A stretch of DNA of 64,000 nt from Shinisaurus crocodilurus. Taxonomy: Eukaryota > Chordata > Lepidosauria > Squamata > Shinisauridae. The stretch is taken from contig JAHFWL010000190.1 of NCBI GenBank assembly GCA_021292165.1, positions 1-64,000 on the forward strand, read 5' to 3'. The notes beneath the pieces are model-generated. The model was not told where the DNA came from. It did not search any database and was given only the letters and a program-made list of their open reading frames with translations. The position numbers and the translations under genes are program-made. Each line of letters begins with the position of its first letter. Position 1 is the stretch's first letter. Of the stretch, positions 51,967-63,627 are shown in pieces.

Positions 51967-52545
51967 AAGTATCTACTATTAGTAAGCTGTCTCCTTTTTT
52001 TTTTTTTTAAGGTTTTAAGAATTCTGTTTTAAATTCTGCAACATGTCAGATCTGTAGAAACCTTCTAATAATTGGATGAAGTGCAGCATATCTGTTGGTT
52101 GTAAATATTTTCTAAATTACAAGCTCCCAGGTCATTCATTCATCAAGACTGTATAATGTCCTTGTTTGAATATTCTTGACCTTACATCTGATGGCACTCC
52201 TATCAAAGATTAAGCATTAAGATTCAAGTGTATTACATAATTAATAGCATCAGGTGTTTAAATATCTTATGAAAAACAACTATGACAACTTCAGAAGTGA
52301 CAGAATTGGGCTTCTCAAATAAGATTATTATAGGTAATACTGTATGGGAGGAAAAGGTGATCTTTGTTATGGCTGTGCTGAATATTCTCCCATTTTGATT
52401 TTTGAGCAGAAATTAGCTATGGCAGGTGGGGTGGTAGAAACACTTCTCTCAAACACATTAATTGTGTTTCTCGAAAATACTTCAAATATGAGAATGTTTA
52501 TGTATTTTGATCCTATTCAGGACTATTCTCCTCACCCCACAGACA
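51967..52545. other. No recognisable feature
   Basis: AT-rich DNA; the last eight bases (CACAGACA) are the probable left TSD of the next element. Confidence 0.4.
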
Positions 52546-52807
52546 TAGGGATGTAATCGGCCCTGCTCACGCCCCCCGAGACTCGCAGCCCTTACCGGGT
52601 CCTGGGCCTGCTCGCCTCTCCGCGACAAACTGCCCGTGCCCGCCGAGATGGTCCCGTCCCGTCACTTCCGGCCAGTGCAGGGTCCCGTCGCGGCGGGCAC
52701 GGGTGGCTCGAGCAGCACAGAGAATCGCTCTGCGCCGCTGAGAATTGAGCAGTGGGGGGGCAATGCGGATAGGCGAGGCACCCCCCCAAGGTACATTAAC
52801 ATCTCTA
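52546..52807 (+). mobile_element. GC-rich TAGGGATGT element, 262 bp
   Basis: TAGGGATGT at the left and ACATCTCTA at the right form near-inverted ends. CACAGACA and CACAGATG flank it (6 of 8 identical), a decayed 8-bp TSD. The interior is CpG-rich, with GGCCCTGCTCACGCCCCC, CCCGTCACTTCCGGCCAG and GCACAGAGAATCGCTCTGCG, shared with 16114, 31497 and 53071. No coding capacity. Confidence 0.8.
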
Positions 52808-53070
52808 CACAGATGTTGCTGCTATGGAACCATTTTCTTCCTGGTTGAGGCTTTTGTCTCATTCTTGCATTATTCACATGCATAATCCCAGCTAATCAGG
52901 AATCACATATTGAATGTGATGTCATCATGATGACACTACATAGCCAATTAGATTTGGCTAGGTGCTAATAACATGGAAGATAAATAAAGTAAATTAAGAA
53001 TGAGGACAATATTTCTTCAATAGGAACACTTTCAAAGCAATTACTGAAAAAATCATCAAAGGTGGGACCG

Positions 53071-53452
53071 TAGAGGTGTGCAATCGAGCCTCGCCAGGGC
53101 AGAACGAGGCCGAACATGGCCCCACTCACGCCCCGGCGAGGCCTTACCGTTTCTTCGGGGCGGCTCGCACACTCCGCGGAGAGCCGCTTGCACCGCTCGA
53201 TCCGGCGCACTCTCCGCGGAGAGCCGCCCGCGCCGCTCGATCCGGTCCGTCGTGTCACTTCTGGTACCGGAAATGATGCGACGGAACCCTGCGCAGGCGC
53301 AGAACGGACCCTATGGTCAGTTCTGCGCCTGCGCAGGGTCCATTTCCAGGCCCGAAGACGTCGAGGGAGGTGGGTAAATTGTTCGAGCGGCACTGTGCGC
53401 CGCTCGAAAAAAACGGAGCAAGGAGGGGGGCCCAGCCTTATTTCCATGTCTA
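53071..53452. mobile_element. GC-rich TAGAGGTGTG element, ~382 bp, with direct and inverted repeats
   Basis: The left end TAGAGGTGTGCAATCGAG is related to 52546, and the interior has CTCACGCCCCGG. A ~38-bp word (CTCCGCGGAGAGCCGC..CCGCTCGATCCGG) is repeated in tandem at 53170-53248. An inverted pair at 53284-53339 (CCCTGCGCAGGCGCAGAACG / GTTCTGCGCCTGCGCAGGG) forms a strong hairpin. The tail GGGGGGCCCAGCC is G-rich. TSD uncertain. Confidence 0.7.
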
Positions 53453-53703
53453 GCGTGGGAGGTGCATTTCAACATTACAAAAATGTTCAGAAAAAGCAAT
53501 GAATATGTTCAGCTCTGTTCCAGTCTTTGTAAAGAAGCAATGGATTGTGACAGATGGCTAATCATCATGTGACCATTGTTTGAAACCTGCAACACATATG
53601 CAACCACATGGGAAACTGTTGTCTCTGGCTATGTGGCAACTTTTTTTTTACCACGCCCCTGATTCCCTACAGTAAGATTCTAAATGATGATTAGGTGGTA
53701 AAT

Positions 53704-53704
<1 letters not shown>

Positions 53705-53757
<53 letters not shown>

Positions 53758-53835
53758 CCACCACCACCACCACCACCACCTCACCATTTTTAGTGAGTTT
53801 CGAAGTGGTGTACAAAACCATTAAAATACAAAAGT
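53705..53835 (-). repeat. (TTA)n(ACC)n microsatellite and adjoining LINE tail
   Basis: About 16 ATT units run into about eight ACC units (to 53780). Then TCACCATTTTTAGTGAG and AAGTGGTGTACAAAACCATT, a decayed minus-strand LINE 3' tail. Confidence 0.75.
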
Positions 53836-54111
53836 TTAAAAGCAGCTAAAGTCAACAAAAGAGACGTAGATGCAGCAGCTCAGAAACAACAACAGCAGTC
53901 AAAAGAAGACTTTACAAGAAAAATCTTTAGGTGCCTCCAAAAGGACAACACAACAAAAGCTTCTGCATTATGGGCACAATCCACAACCAAAAATATGCTC
54001 ACCACACCCAAATACTCCAGAGAACTCCTACTGACTTTAATTAAGGCTAAATGCAGACTGATTCAGATTAAAATGGTTCAGAAGACTTCAAGTTTTCAAC
54101 AGTGAAATAAT

Positions 54112-55567
54112 GGGTGGGTTCACACGACACAACAAGCTATCATTGTAAGTTACCATGATTGGTGGTAACTTACAAGGATGGTTCTGACAGGCAATCATTG
54201 TTTCTGGTCATTATCGTGCTTTTGTTCCCACCCAGGCCTCCCTCCACCTCCAGGCATTCATTCCAGGGGCCATTGCTCCCTCTCTATGTGGGCAGCTTGT
54301 TCGCGATTGGTCCACTGAGTGCTCCACTCTCCATCCTCCTGCAGGAATCTTTAACCCTTTCTCTACCTCCCTGTAGCTGATCGATAACCCTTTTGTTGTC
54401 TATTCCCAGTGGGGAAAAAAGATTCCTGTGTATGTTGCTCTGTGCTTCTCCACCTGTCACTTTTTCTGCTTTCGCTTTGCTCTTTCCATCACTGCAGAGA
54501 AGCATTCCCCTACCCACCCACACTCCATTCATTCCTGGCGCCTCTAGTATGAACTGAGGCTTGACTTTCTCCTAACCCAGCCACCACTCCCAACCTCGCT
54601 GCCCATCACAAACAACTTTTACGCTCCCCCTTCTCCCTCCTGCCGTTGCTCCTCCTGGTCTACCATACAGGTGATGATTATTAGCATGTCACACACCCTC
54701 CCCCAGGCTGCCCTGCACCCCTTGTCCAAGCAGCAGCTTCTGATCCTTGTCCCCTCCCTTTCCGCGCCGCCTGCCACCAAAGCCACTCTTGCTCTCCCCT
54801 CTCCCTCCCGTCTTCACTCCCATCTTGGCTAGGAGGCAGGTGAAGGTTATTTACACCTTTCCCACCCTCCATGCCTAACTCTGCTTAGCACTGCACCTCT
54901 TTTACTTCTTCCCACCCCTCGTATCCGCGCATGGCAGAGAACCTGCTCTCTCTAGCAGATCTCCCATCTATCCTGCCTCCCACCTGTGTTACAAGTCTGA
55001 ACTAGATCTCTTCCACACCTTCCCTACCCCAAAGCTTTTCTTGCTCCTGCAGCCAGAGTTTAAGCTTGACTTCATTTTTCCAGCCCTCTGCTTACGACCC
55101 AACTGCCCCTCCCCCCTCCCCTCCTCCCCCACCACATACTTGTAAAGTTCTCCAATTGTAATCTACTCTTCTTCTATTAAAAGCAAACTTTATTTTGAAA
55201 GAAAAATACAGTTTTTGGTATTCTGATTGTAAAAGTAAAAAGCACCCTACAATTAAAAGTGACGCAAGCAGCAACGTGTGTATTGCTGGGCAGACACTGG
55301 ACGTAGAGATTGGATGACTGGAGCAGCTGCTTGTTTTGTCTCTCTTGTCATGTGACTCTGTAGGATTCTTGAACCACCAACGATAAAACAGCTCTCCCTG
55401 GTTTGGACGACACAACAAACAATAGTTGTAAGAACAAACCCTAGAACAAGCCATTGTTTCTTATCATTGTTTCTGAGGACAAAACAGACCATTGTGACTC
55501 ACAATGACCTGGGTTCGGATGACACAACCAGCTTGCCGTTGTTTGCTTGTCGTGTCATCCAAACCCA
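54112..55567. mobile_element. Possible long element with TGGGTTCACACGACAC-type ends
   Basis: GGGTTCACACGACACAACAAGC at the left (54117) and GCTTGTCGTGTCATCCAAACCC at the right (ends 55566) look like inverted ends. A second right-end-like piece (TGGTTTGGACGACACAAC, 55410) and TGGGTTCGGATGACACAACC (55510) lie nearby. The last ~57 bp (55510-55567) is itself a small palindrome. The 1.1 kb between is pyrimidine-rich with short frames. It may be one element with cargo or two or three separate MITEs. Confidence 0.4.
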
Positions 55568-57635
55568 GTCAATGTGTACAGAACTGGAGGAGTGTCCACA
55601 CACTGACTTCCACACAAGTAGAAAGCAAAGATCGGATAATAATAAAAAGGAATCTGGAATTCCCGTAAAAATAATAATTACATGTTCAATGTAAAAATAA
55701 ATAACTCCAGACTTGAAAAAGAAATCTCAGCCAGGTTCTCCTTCTGAAATGTCAATAAAATAAAAAAGGAAAGCATTAGAATAGAATTAATCATTGCTAC
55801 TGGTGTTGATGACACTGAAACGAGAAATAGAAGAAACTGGCGAAAATCAAATAGTTTCTGTTATGATTAAAAGTTTCAACTTCTCTTAGGCTACAGTCCT
55901 AAACACACTTACAAGGGAGTAGTTCCCACTGGACATAAAGGAACTTACTACTGAGTAAACATGCATAGGATTGCCCTGTTACTGTAGCACTCGTTGAGAA
56001 GAGTAGATCAAAGTTAAGTATGATTGGGGTTGAACAGTCTAACTGCCTGTTGTGCATTGAAACGGCTATCATAGCACATCATAGAAGGGAATGTGCGAGG
56101 GAATGTGTGAGGGGGATCACAGGGCTGTACTGGCTAGTCCTGCCTCACCACCATCTGCGTGTCCAGTGTATGTGAGAAGAAGCTCTGTGTGTGTACCAAC
56201 TTGTGTGTGTGTAGAAATCCTCCATGCGAGGATGGATCCTGATTTCATGAGTTACCAACTCTGTTGCATGGAGGATCTTGATGCACATGCAAATGTGTGG
56301 ATGGGAGCAGGGATGGCTGCTAGGAATGGGGGGCGGGCATAACTTGTGTGGCCCTGTGACCCCCTCCCCATACCCATTCCTTGAATATGTAGAGGGATTG
56401 TCTGAACCCCCCTCCCAGTATGATCCTCATATGGCAAACACTTGAGGGATGTAACAATCTCTCCCACTTTCACCTGTCATCTGAAACACAATGTGGAATC
56501 ATTATCACATAGCGGTAAGTATATAATAATGTGATGTGATGGGAAATCTTTATCATAGAACTGTTTTCCAGTATAAGATGCGGATGTCATGGTGCATGGA
56601 TTAAAGTCATTGCTGGGTATGGATCCACCTTCTAGAAAATGTAAAATAGAGAATCATATTAAATATTTTGCTAAAGTCACTTTCAGGCACCGCATTTCAT
56701 TGGTTTATCTTCTCTCATCTTAGCTCCAATGTTGCACTGGCTTATTCTTGTTATTTAATATCCATAATTATTAGTGGGTTCCCCCCCCCAAAAAAAAACC
56801 CCAACAACACACACAACCTTGGGGCATAAGTGAAGGCTAACACCACAACATAGGCATAATAGTTTTCTTAGGCTGCAATGCTACATATGCTTAGTTGACC
56901 ATAAGTTGCACTGAACTCAATAGGACTTACTTCTGAGTAGAAATGCACAGGATTGCCCGTTGAAGTAGGTTTCAGTTTAACTGACACAGAACTTAATTAA
57001 AAACACAAAGCAGAGTTTAATCTTTGATTTATTGTTTGAACAGTTACATTAATCTGTCACAAATAAATCAGGCTTCACTAGGGCTTAACACTGCAGGCTT
57101 GCCTTGTTAGTTTAATAATTTAACATTCACTGCTGGGAACAAAGGAGAGCGTTGGCGGTCTGTTTCACAGATCTTTCATTTTAAGCTTTAATCTTGTAGA
57201 TCACACATTAGCTAGTTGCTGGGGAAATTATGGCGCCAGCCATTAGTAACTGAGTTCTCCATTTTTAAAGCATATATAATTAGCAGTTCACAGCCAGTAA
57301 ATGTGGAGCTTCCTTCTTCTCCATAGCTGTTAAATGGGCAATACAAGAGATTGCTAAACTGTAAAACATGCTCTAATATCTCATTTGGGTTAATGGTTAT
57401 GGAAGATAAAATGTACTTTGCATTCTATGTCAGGGGGTGCAGTTTTGAGAAGAATTTCCTGCTGATTTGTAAATAAATGGCCTAAATACCTTGACGCTTA
57501 CAGCCACACATTCTCTGAACTGAACTCTCAAATGTCCTCTATGTTAAAGGAGCACTGGATTCCATTCTGAGTTGTATGGGATGGAGTCTTTCAACTTCTA
57601 CCTATTAAGAAAAAAACAAACAAACCCCAAGTCAG
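55568..57635. other. Mostly unclassified; two GCAATCCTATGC-type repeats
   Basis: Short repeats at 55887-55980 (GCTACAGTCCTAAACACAC ... GCATAGGATTGCCCTGTTA) and 56868-56960 (GGCTGCAATGCTACATATGC ... GGACTTACTTCTGAGTAG). The rest is AT-rich with no supported feature. Confidence 0.55.
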
Positions 57636-58185
57636 GTTCAGTGGCACTGCCAAGGCTGAGGGGGCCCTGGGCAAAATGCCATCTGGGGGTCCCTACACAC
57701 ATTCCTGGGTAGTACTTGTACCCAGGTACTATTTCTCTTCTCTCTCCCTCCTGCCAGCTTTCTCTTCCCTTCCCAATTTGCCCCCACCCCCACCTTACTA
57801 GGCATGCTGCAGCAGCCACACCCAGCATGATGATTTCCCCCTCTTGTCTCTGTGGCCATTTAGAGGCCATTTGGGGAAATGAAGACGCCAAGTGCGACTG
57901 CAGCTTCCTTTGCAGTGTGCCCAACCTCTTCTAGAAGTTAAAGAAAGAAAGGAGGAAGGAAATGTGCCCCTTGCTTGGGGCAAAGTGAGGGGGAGGAAGC
58001 AAAAATAGCACTGCTGCTGCTAGTGGGGAAGAGAGAAGGCCGATGGGGGGGGGAGAGCGTAGTGCTGGGGGGAGGGAGGGAGAGTGAGTGAGTGAGCAAG
58101 CACAAGGAGGAGCGAGAGACCACATTTGGGGTCCCTCAAAGTTGCGGGGCCCTGGACCTCTGTCCAGAGGTCTGGCCTTAGTAGG
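57636..58185. other. Unclassified repeat-like block with GGGGCCCTGG ends
   Basis: Starts near GTTCAGTGGCACTGCCAAGG, GGGGGCCCTGGGC, and ends near GGGGTCCCTCAAAGTTGCGG, GGCCCTGGACC. The interior is CT-rich then GA-rich. The shared terminal words suggest an element, but the ends are not clean inverted repeats. Confidence 0.3.
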
Positions 58186-59137
58186 GATGGTAGAACCAGG
58201 GTTGAGCTTGCCAGATTCTCTGAACTCCACTTCAACGCTCAGTTTGCCTCACTCCCATTCTCATTGGTAAACTGTTTTTTTTTCTTTTCGTCCGGCTTTG
58301 TGTTCCAGCTTCATTTGCTGGGCTTGGCATGTGCACCTTCCTCTGCTGGCTTGCACTGGGGAATTGCGTAAACAGCAGCTTTTTTTTGCATGTGCAGTTC
58401 CCACATGGGGGGGGGGAAGCTGCTCCCTTCCATTGTGGTCTAGGAGAACATTTTTGGAACAGTTAATAGATAAAGCAGGATACAACAGCAATTAATTATC
58501 AAAGTTAATAATTTGTAGATTAATTTGAAAAAAATTTGGGCAGACAGTTGATTCAGTTTAAATTCAATATTTCCTAATCCTGGTTAAAAAGTATGATTTT
58601 TTTTTACTTCAGCATAGTCCTATCCCTAAGGGGCTTCCAAATCATCATTTTTATGGATGTTTATCACTCATTTTTTTGTGTAAAGACCAAAGTATACATT
58701 TTAAGTGTCTATATCTATACCTATGTCTACCTCTGTCGTCTAGATATATCTCGATCATCAGGGCCCCTGTTGTGCCTACTCTGGAGTGAACATTTAAAGA
58801 GACGTAGCTGCCAGATACAGAATTAAATTAATGTCTGTTTTACCCAGAGCTTGAATTATTGAGGTGGGGGGGCAGGGAAGGTGGGGGGTTCCCTTATTGA
58901 AATCAACATACCAAAGCCACTGACTCTCCCCAGTTTTTCCCCAACTCACAGCCTCCCCACACAGCATTCTAAAAACAGCAGCTAAAAATGGCATCGCAAA
59001 AAGTAAGCGGAGCAGGCCCACTCTGAGCCCCTGTAGCTCAAGTTTTTGTCTGTGCATTGCTCTCCAGAAGTTCACATAGCACGCTCCAGCTGGCATATTT
59101 GTGTCCCTGCTTGTATTTGGATAATCCTGGAGTTCCT
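58186..59137. other. No recognisable feature
   Basis: AT-rich to mixed DNA with G- and T-runs and no motif-bearing frame. Confidence 0.4.
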
Positions 59138-59265
59138 TAACGGCACAATCCTATGCATGTTTAGACAGAAAAACATGCATTCCAGCCACCCATGCTGGCT
59201 GGGGAACGCTGGGAATTGTAGGACTTCCCCCCCCTACCTAAACATGATAGGATTGCACCATAATT
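59138..59265. repeat. GCAATCCTATGC-type repeat around a partial palindromic MITE
   Basis: Left CGGCACAATCCTATGCATGT and right AACATGATAGGATTGCACCA are inverted ends. Between them, 59180-59225 (CCATGCTGGCTGGGGAACGC, TGGGAATTGTAGGACTT) is the core half of a palindromic MITE. Confidence 0.55.
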
Positions 59266-59737
59266 GTCTTTAAGCTTTGTCTACTTAGTGCTGATATCTA
59301 TTACATTAGGAGCTTGAAAAGGACCTCATCATCATCACACATTTGTTCTTGCTGTCAGTGAAGTGAGAAACCTCACAGGCAAATGCTCTGGCGGTGAGAT
59401 TTTAAGGAGAGGTTGCTGTCTCTGTTACTCATGAGGAAATCCACCCACCACCAGAATTTGGGAGTCAATTTTAATCCTGGCAGTGATATGGGAAGGATTT
59501 CCCCACCTATTTATTTTGGGCTTGCTTTAGGAAAATAAATGGAACTCTTCTTGGCTCTTATATTTCCACCCTCATTCATAAATTTCAATTATAGTTCCAT
59601 TGAAAATCAATGTATAGAAAGCACAGAGAAATTTCTGAAGTTATTTTAAGCTCTGACAAATGGCTTGCTTTGAGCCGAAAAGAACAAGCTGCAGAGTGAA
59701 ATAGCATCCTTTATGCATAGCTGTGCACCAGTATATT
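59266..59737. other. No recognisable feature
   Basis: AT-rich DNA; the last eight bases (AGTATATT) are the left TSD of the next MITE. Confidence 0.4.
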
Positions 59738-59903
59738 CAGGACTGGTGCAAGGCAGTTTGGTGCCCTAGGCAAGATCAGATATTTAGCGCCCCCCCCTTC
59801 CCACTTGAGAGCGCTGTATTTTTTTTCAAGGCGTTTCTGGCGCCCTCTTTAGCCCTGCGCCCTAGGCAGCTGCCTAGTTGCCCTAATGGTAGCACCAGCC
59901 CTG
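59738..59903 (+). mobile_element. 166-bp hAT-type MITE (CAGGRCYGGTGC family), copy 3
   Basis: CAGGACTGGTGCAAGGCAG to GGTAGCACCAGCCCTG. AGTATATT is duplicated exactly at 59730-59737 and 59904-59911. Confidence 0.95.
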
Positions 59904-59911
59904 AGTATATT

Positions 59912-60367
59912 CTTTTGTTAAGCTCCACTCTTCCACCTTTCCCATAAGACTTAGTACTAGCAATTGCAGCTTGTACCTACTTGCAATGGTAGGCAAGGAC
60001 TTCCCTGAGTGTACAATGCACTGTTCATCACACTACCCTATTTCCTCAACCAGGACACTGGAGAAAAATGCTAGTTTGTTTCTAGTGAAAATAACAATGA
60101 CATGATCTTCCTCATTCCAATTGTTCTTGAGGCTACCACCACCACATTCCTCGACCTCTTGTCATACAGCAGAGGTGATGGAAAATTGGCAATGGCCCCC
60201 AGTTGCACTCTTCTGGTGAAATTGTCCTCTCCTCTCCTGATCCTTCCGATAAAGATTCTGTTCTTATTCTCCTTGTCTGTTATTCCACCACCAGCAGTGG
60301 TGAGAATACTCCTTCACCATCCTTTTCCTTCCACCATTACAGAATGTGACACGTCATTATTTCGGTC
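59912..60367. other. No recognisable feature; 3' flank of the copia element
   Basis: Unclassified DNA. The five bases before the LTR (60363-60367, CGGTC) would be one copy of the copia TSD; its partner is outside the window. Confidence 0.4.
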
Positions 60368-60917
60368 TGTAGGGGCAAGACGGCACTAGTGTGAGAGCTG
60401 GACTGACCCGGGTTCAAAAGCTTCCCTAGCCAGTGACCCTCAGTCCCAGTCACGCAGGCAGAAGGAGGAGATAACAGCAGTTAATAAAGATTAAAGAGTT
60501 TATTTGTAAGACCCAATTACATGGGATTAAGGCAATCAATGCATCTCTACTCACTACATCATTGCAGACTCAAATCCTATACCCCAGTGGTAAGGCTAGA
60601 TGAAGTGAAGTCCAGAACAATAAACATGTCGAGTCGAGACGAGAAGCAGCAGAGAAGAGAGAGGAGAGAAGCGAAGCTATCAGCAAGTGTGTTAGCTTTA
60701 TACCACCTATAAATAGGACATTACTCACCCCAGTTGTATAACCTATTCATCAACATGTTGATTCCAAAACCTGTCCAAGGTTGCTGAGTCATATCATCTC
60801 GAGACTATGTCTCATGACTAGAGACCTTGTGTACTTGAACTCAAGAGACACCCACCATGTCAGGTGATAATCCTGATGTCAGGTGGTAATCTCGTTCTGC
60901 CCATGCAAAACCCAACA
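60368..60917 (-). repeat. 3' LTR of the copia element, ~550 bp
   Basis: On the minus strand it starts TGTTGGGTTTTGCATGGGC at 60917 and ends CTTGCCCCTACA at 60368, giving TG...CA ends. It has a TATA box (CTATTTATAGG, 60707-60717) and an AATAAA signal (60499-60504) about 210 bp downstream, so the U3-R-U5 order is readable. The 60368 end is less certain than the 60917 end, because no second LTR is available. Confidence 0.7.
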
Positions 60918-60931
60918 TCCCCCTGCTTTTG
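60918..60931 (-). promoter_or_regulatory. Polypurine tract of the copia element
   Basis: On the minus strand AAAAGCAGGGGGA directly precedes the LTR TGTTG start, as required for plus-strand priming. Confidence 0.8.
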
Positions 60932-61369
60932 CATTTGCGCAGAATGTGGTTATTTACCTCATACAACAGCAACAGCTTTGTTGACATCTGATGCTGTTCC
61001 TTCATCTATGGACTTTGATAAAAAAACTTCTGCAGGAATGACTTTAGCTGCCAGAAATTTTGAACCACTATCAAATCACTTCTGATGTATCCCTCCTCAT
61101 GACACAGTTTTATTTGCAGACCCAAAACGTTGTGTATTGCTATCTGCCTGCAGCATAGCAATCCTGCCTTGGTTTCCTGAAAAAACTGTAATAGGTTTTT
61201 CACATCAATCTCAGCATCATTTAAACATTTTTACAATTTAAACTATTTAAACAAATGCAATAACTATTCAAGCTTTACAATAGCATAATAGCACAACAAA
61301 ACATAATACAATGCATTCAGTTCAGTTTCAGTTGAACTCTGATTTTGTAGAAACAATCATCTAAAAGTT

Positions 61370-61660
61370 AATCAAACAAAGTATGGTTATAAAAATAACA
61401 AACTTCAGGTGTGTTCTTGTTGTTCTTACTATCACAACCACAACTGGCATTTCTGTGAATCTGTAAGCCACCTGTGCACTGACTTGTAACTCTTAGTCTG
61501 AAGTGTGATGTTCCTTCCAGATAACACTCAACTCCTTTTTCAGAGCTCTCCAAGCATGTCCTGTTGGTCTAACAGTCTGCCTATCACACTGACAGCAATA
61601 TATGGCCTTGTCGCTTGTACAGTAAAGCTCAACAGCCCAATGCTTCTGTGTAGCATTCAA
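61370..61660 (-). pseudogene. Copia RNase H/connection region relic
   Basis: Combining frames on the minus strand gives LLYCTSDKAIYCCQCDRQTV, then RPTGHAWRALKKEL and LEGTSHFRLRV. These correspond to the copia pattern of LLYLxxxTRPDI, RPTxxHWxALKRxLRYLKGTxxxxL. Frameshifts separate the blocks. Confidence 0.8.
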
Positions 61661-61799
61661 ACTGCCTTTCCATCAGCATGTGCTTGAAAATCCTCAATTA
61701 TTTGGAGTCTCTCACTGAGTTAACTTTCAATCACATCCATGATATTTCTCTGGTTTGTTGCAGTAAGATACTGCCCTCTTGGTTCTCCCTCAACTTCCA

Positions 61800-62900
61800 T
61801 TTACAAATAAACAGTTGATCCACCACCAAGCAGTTTCAATTCAATGAAATTCCAAACCCTGGATCAATTATATCATATTGCTTTTATCTGTCCAGAAAAA
61901 AAACAATAGATCATCCAACTAAACAAAGTACATACAGTCTATGTCCCTGTTCCTCCTGTTTAACAAACAAACATTGATCTGCCTCTCTGTGCAAATCTCA
62001 ATTCAGCAATGTTTGAGTTCAAACAGAATTCCAGCCTCCAGCTGATTCTAGCTTTTCCTAAAGAAAATCTCAGACAGTTTTCCATTTAAAGACTTCCTCT
62101 CATTTAAAATGCTTATGTTCCAATATTTCAATTGTGAAATATTCATACATCTTCACATTCTTAAACATCAGTCTAACTGTTTCCAAAGCAAATTGTTGTT
62201 GCACTCATCTCATGATTATCCTGCTCCTTTTAACTTGAGCAAAATCACAAGCAACCAATCTTGCTATTTGTCATATAACCTTTTTCAATCTGGTTAGTTT
62301 TCACTTAAAAAATCTATCTGGTAACAATGAGTTCCATGAACTGCTGTTTGTTTCCCCAGCTTCCATGTTTTGTTCTTTATCCAAAGAATTCAACTCAGCT
62401 TGCATAGCCTGAAGCTATGGTTTAGCTTCCTTAACAGACAATTTTTCACCTCTTTGAAATTTTGAGTTTCAAATGGCTTTTCCTGCAAATTCATCCTGAT
62501 ATCTCACAGGTTGTTTGACTCACCTGTTCCTTACCTCATCAGTTATCAGGTTCCTGTTCCAATGAAACTTGCACCAATGATAAACAATCATTTGTTTAGC
62601 CTCCTCTAAACCAAATGTGTATCAAAGTTTGTCAAATTTACCTGACTGTCTTTCAGCAAATGCTTTTCTATTCTGACTCTGAACTTGATGCATCCCTTGC
62701 ATTAACAGAATTAATTTTGAAAAATGATCTCACATTTTCATTCAGCATTATACTAAATACACTTCTAGATAATCTCACTATCCAAGTGTTATTCATGTGA
62801 AACACAATATTCTCATTTCTAGAAAAATCTCATGTAAGCTCCCTTACAGATTTCTTCTATCTTTGAGGTGTATGTACCTACATATCAGATCCAAGATCCT
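61800..62900 (-). pseudogene. Copia reverse transcriptase region relic
   Basis: Between integrase and RNase H. Near 61893-61930 the minus strand reads YFV*LDDLLFFFWTDK, a decayed form of the YVDDLL active-site box with a stop in place of the residue after V. Other RT motifs are too decayed to place by eye. Confidence 0.65.
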
Positions 62901-63059
62901 GAAATGTTTCTCCAGAAGATTCTTCCTTCTACACTACTTTCTATAAGGTGTACAGTTCATCACAGAACTAAAACTTCTATCATGTACATAATCAAAACAT
63001 TTAAGAGCTTCTACCCAAACCTCATTAGCCAAATTAGCATCACCTCTTCTGAGTGTTTG

Positions 63060-63396
63060 TTTACTCTTCCACACAATCCATGTGTTCAATATCACATCCT
63101 GTTAGAAAGTCATCAAAACATGCACTGAATTGAACTTCCCCATATCTCAAAAGAAATAGGTAACATGGGTAATATGCTTGTTTCTCACCCAAGCACAAAA
63201 CACATTGACTTTGTTCAATACTCCAGCTTTCTATCCATGTACACAACCTGTACCTCGTGTATTGATCAGCTGACATCATGAAATAACGTGCTTTTCCTCT
63301 AAAAACCATCAGAGTATCCACAAGATCACCAAGAACAAATTGAAATGAAATGAACTGGTTTTTCAGCTTGCCTTCCAGTTTACTTGTTGTGCACAA
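63060..63396 (-). pseudogene. Copia integrase region relic
   Basis: An open stretch of 111 codons contains FVLGDLVDTLMVFRGKARYF and DQYTRYRLCTWIESWS, matching the copia integrase pattern around DLxGPMxxxSxGGARYFxxFxDDYTRYxWVYFIxSKS. The first catalytic aspartate region is altered. Non-functional. Confidence 0.7.
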
Positions 63397-63405
63397 AATT
63401 ACCTT

Positions 63406-63627
63406 TCATTTGAAAATTACAATTTCCAAATGCTTTCCCCACCAGAGTTTGCATTTTCTTTCACAAGCCTGTGAATCTAAATGATCAAACATCATGTGAT
63501 ATGCATGCATGTACATGTCATACATATAAGCATTTAACCTTTTTATAGTTGCAACAGTACAACTCTCCATTTCTTTATTTACATCATTACAGTATGAAAG
63601 AAATAATCCACCTCTTAGCTTTGCCAT
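63406..63627 (-). pseudogene. Copia GAG-pre-integrase region relic (probable)
   Basis: Directly upstream of the integrase block. The words HMMFDHLDSQACERKCKLWW and LEIVI fit the HxRxGHLxxxxLxKLxK pattern of the GAG-pre-integrase domain, with the histidines only partly conserved. Confidence 0.5.
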
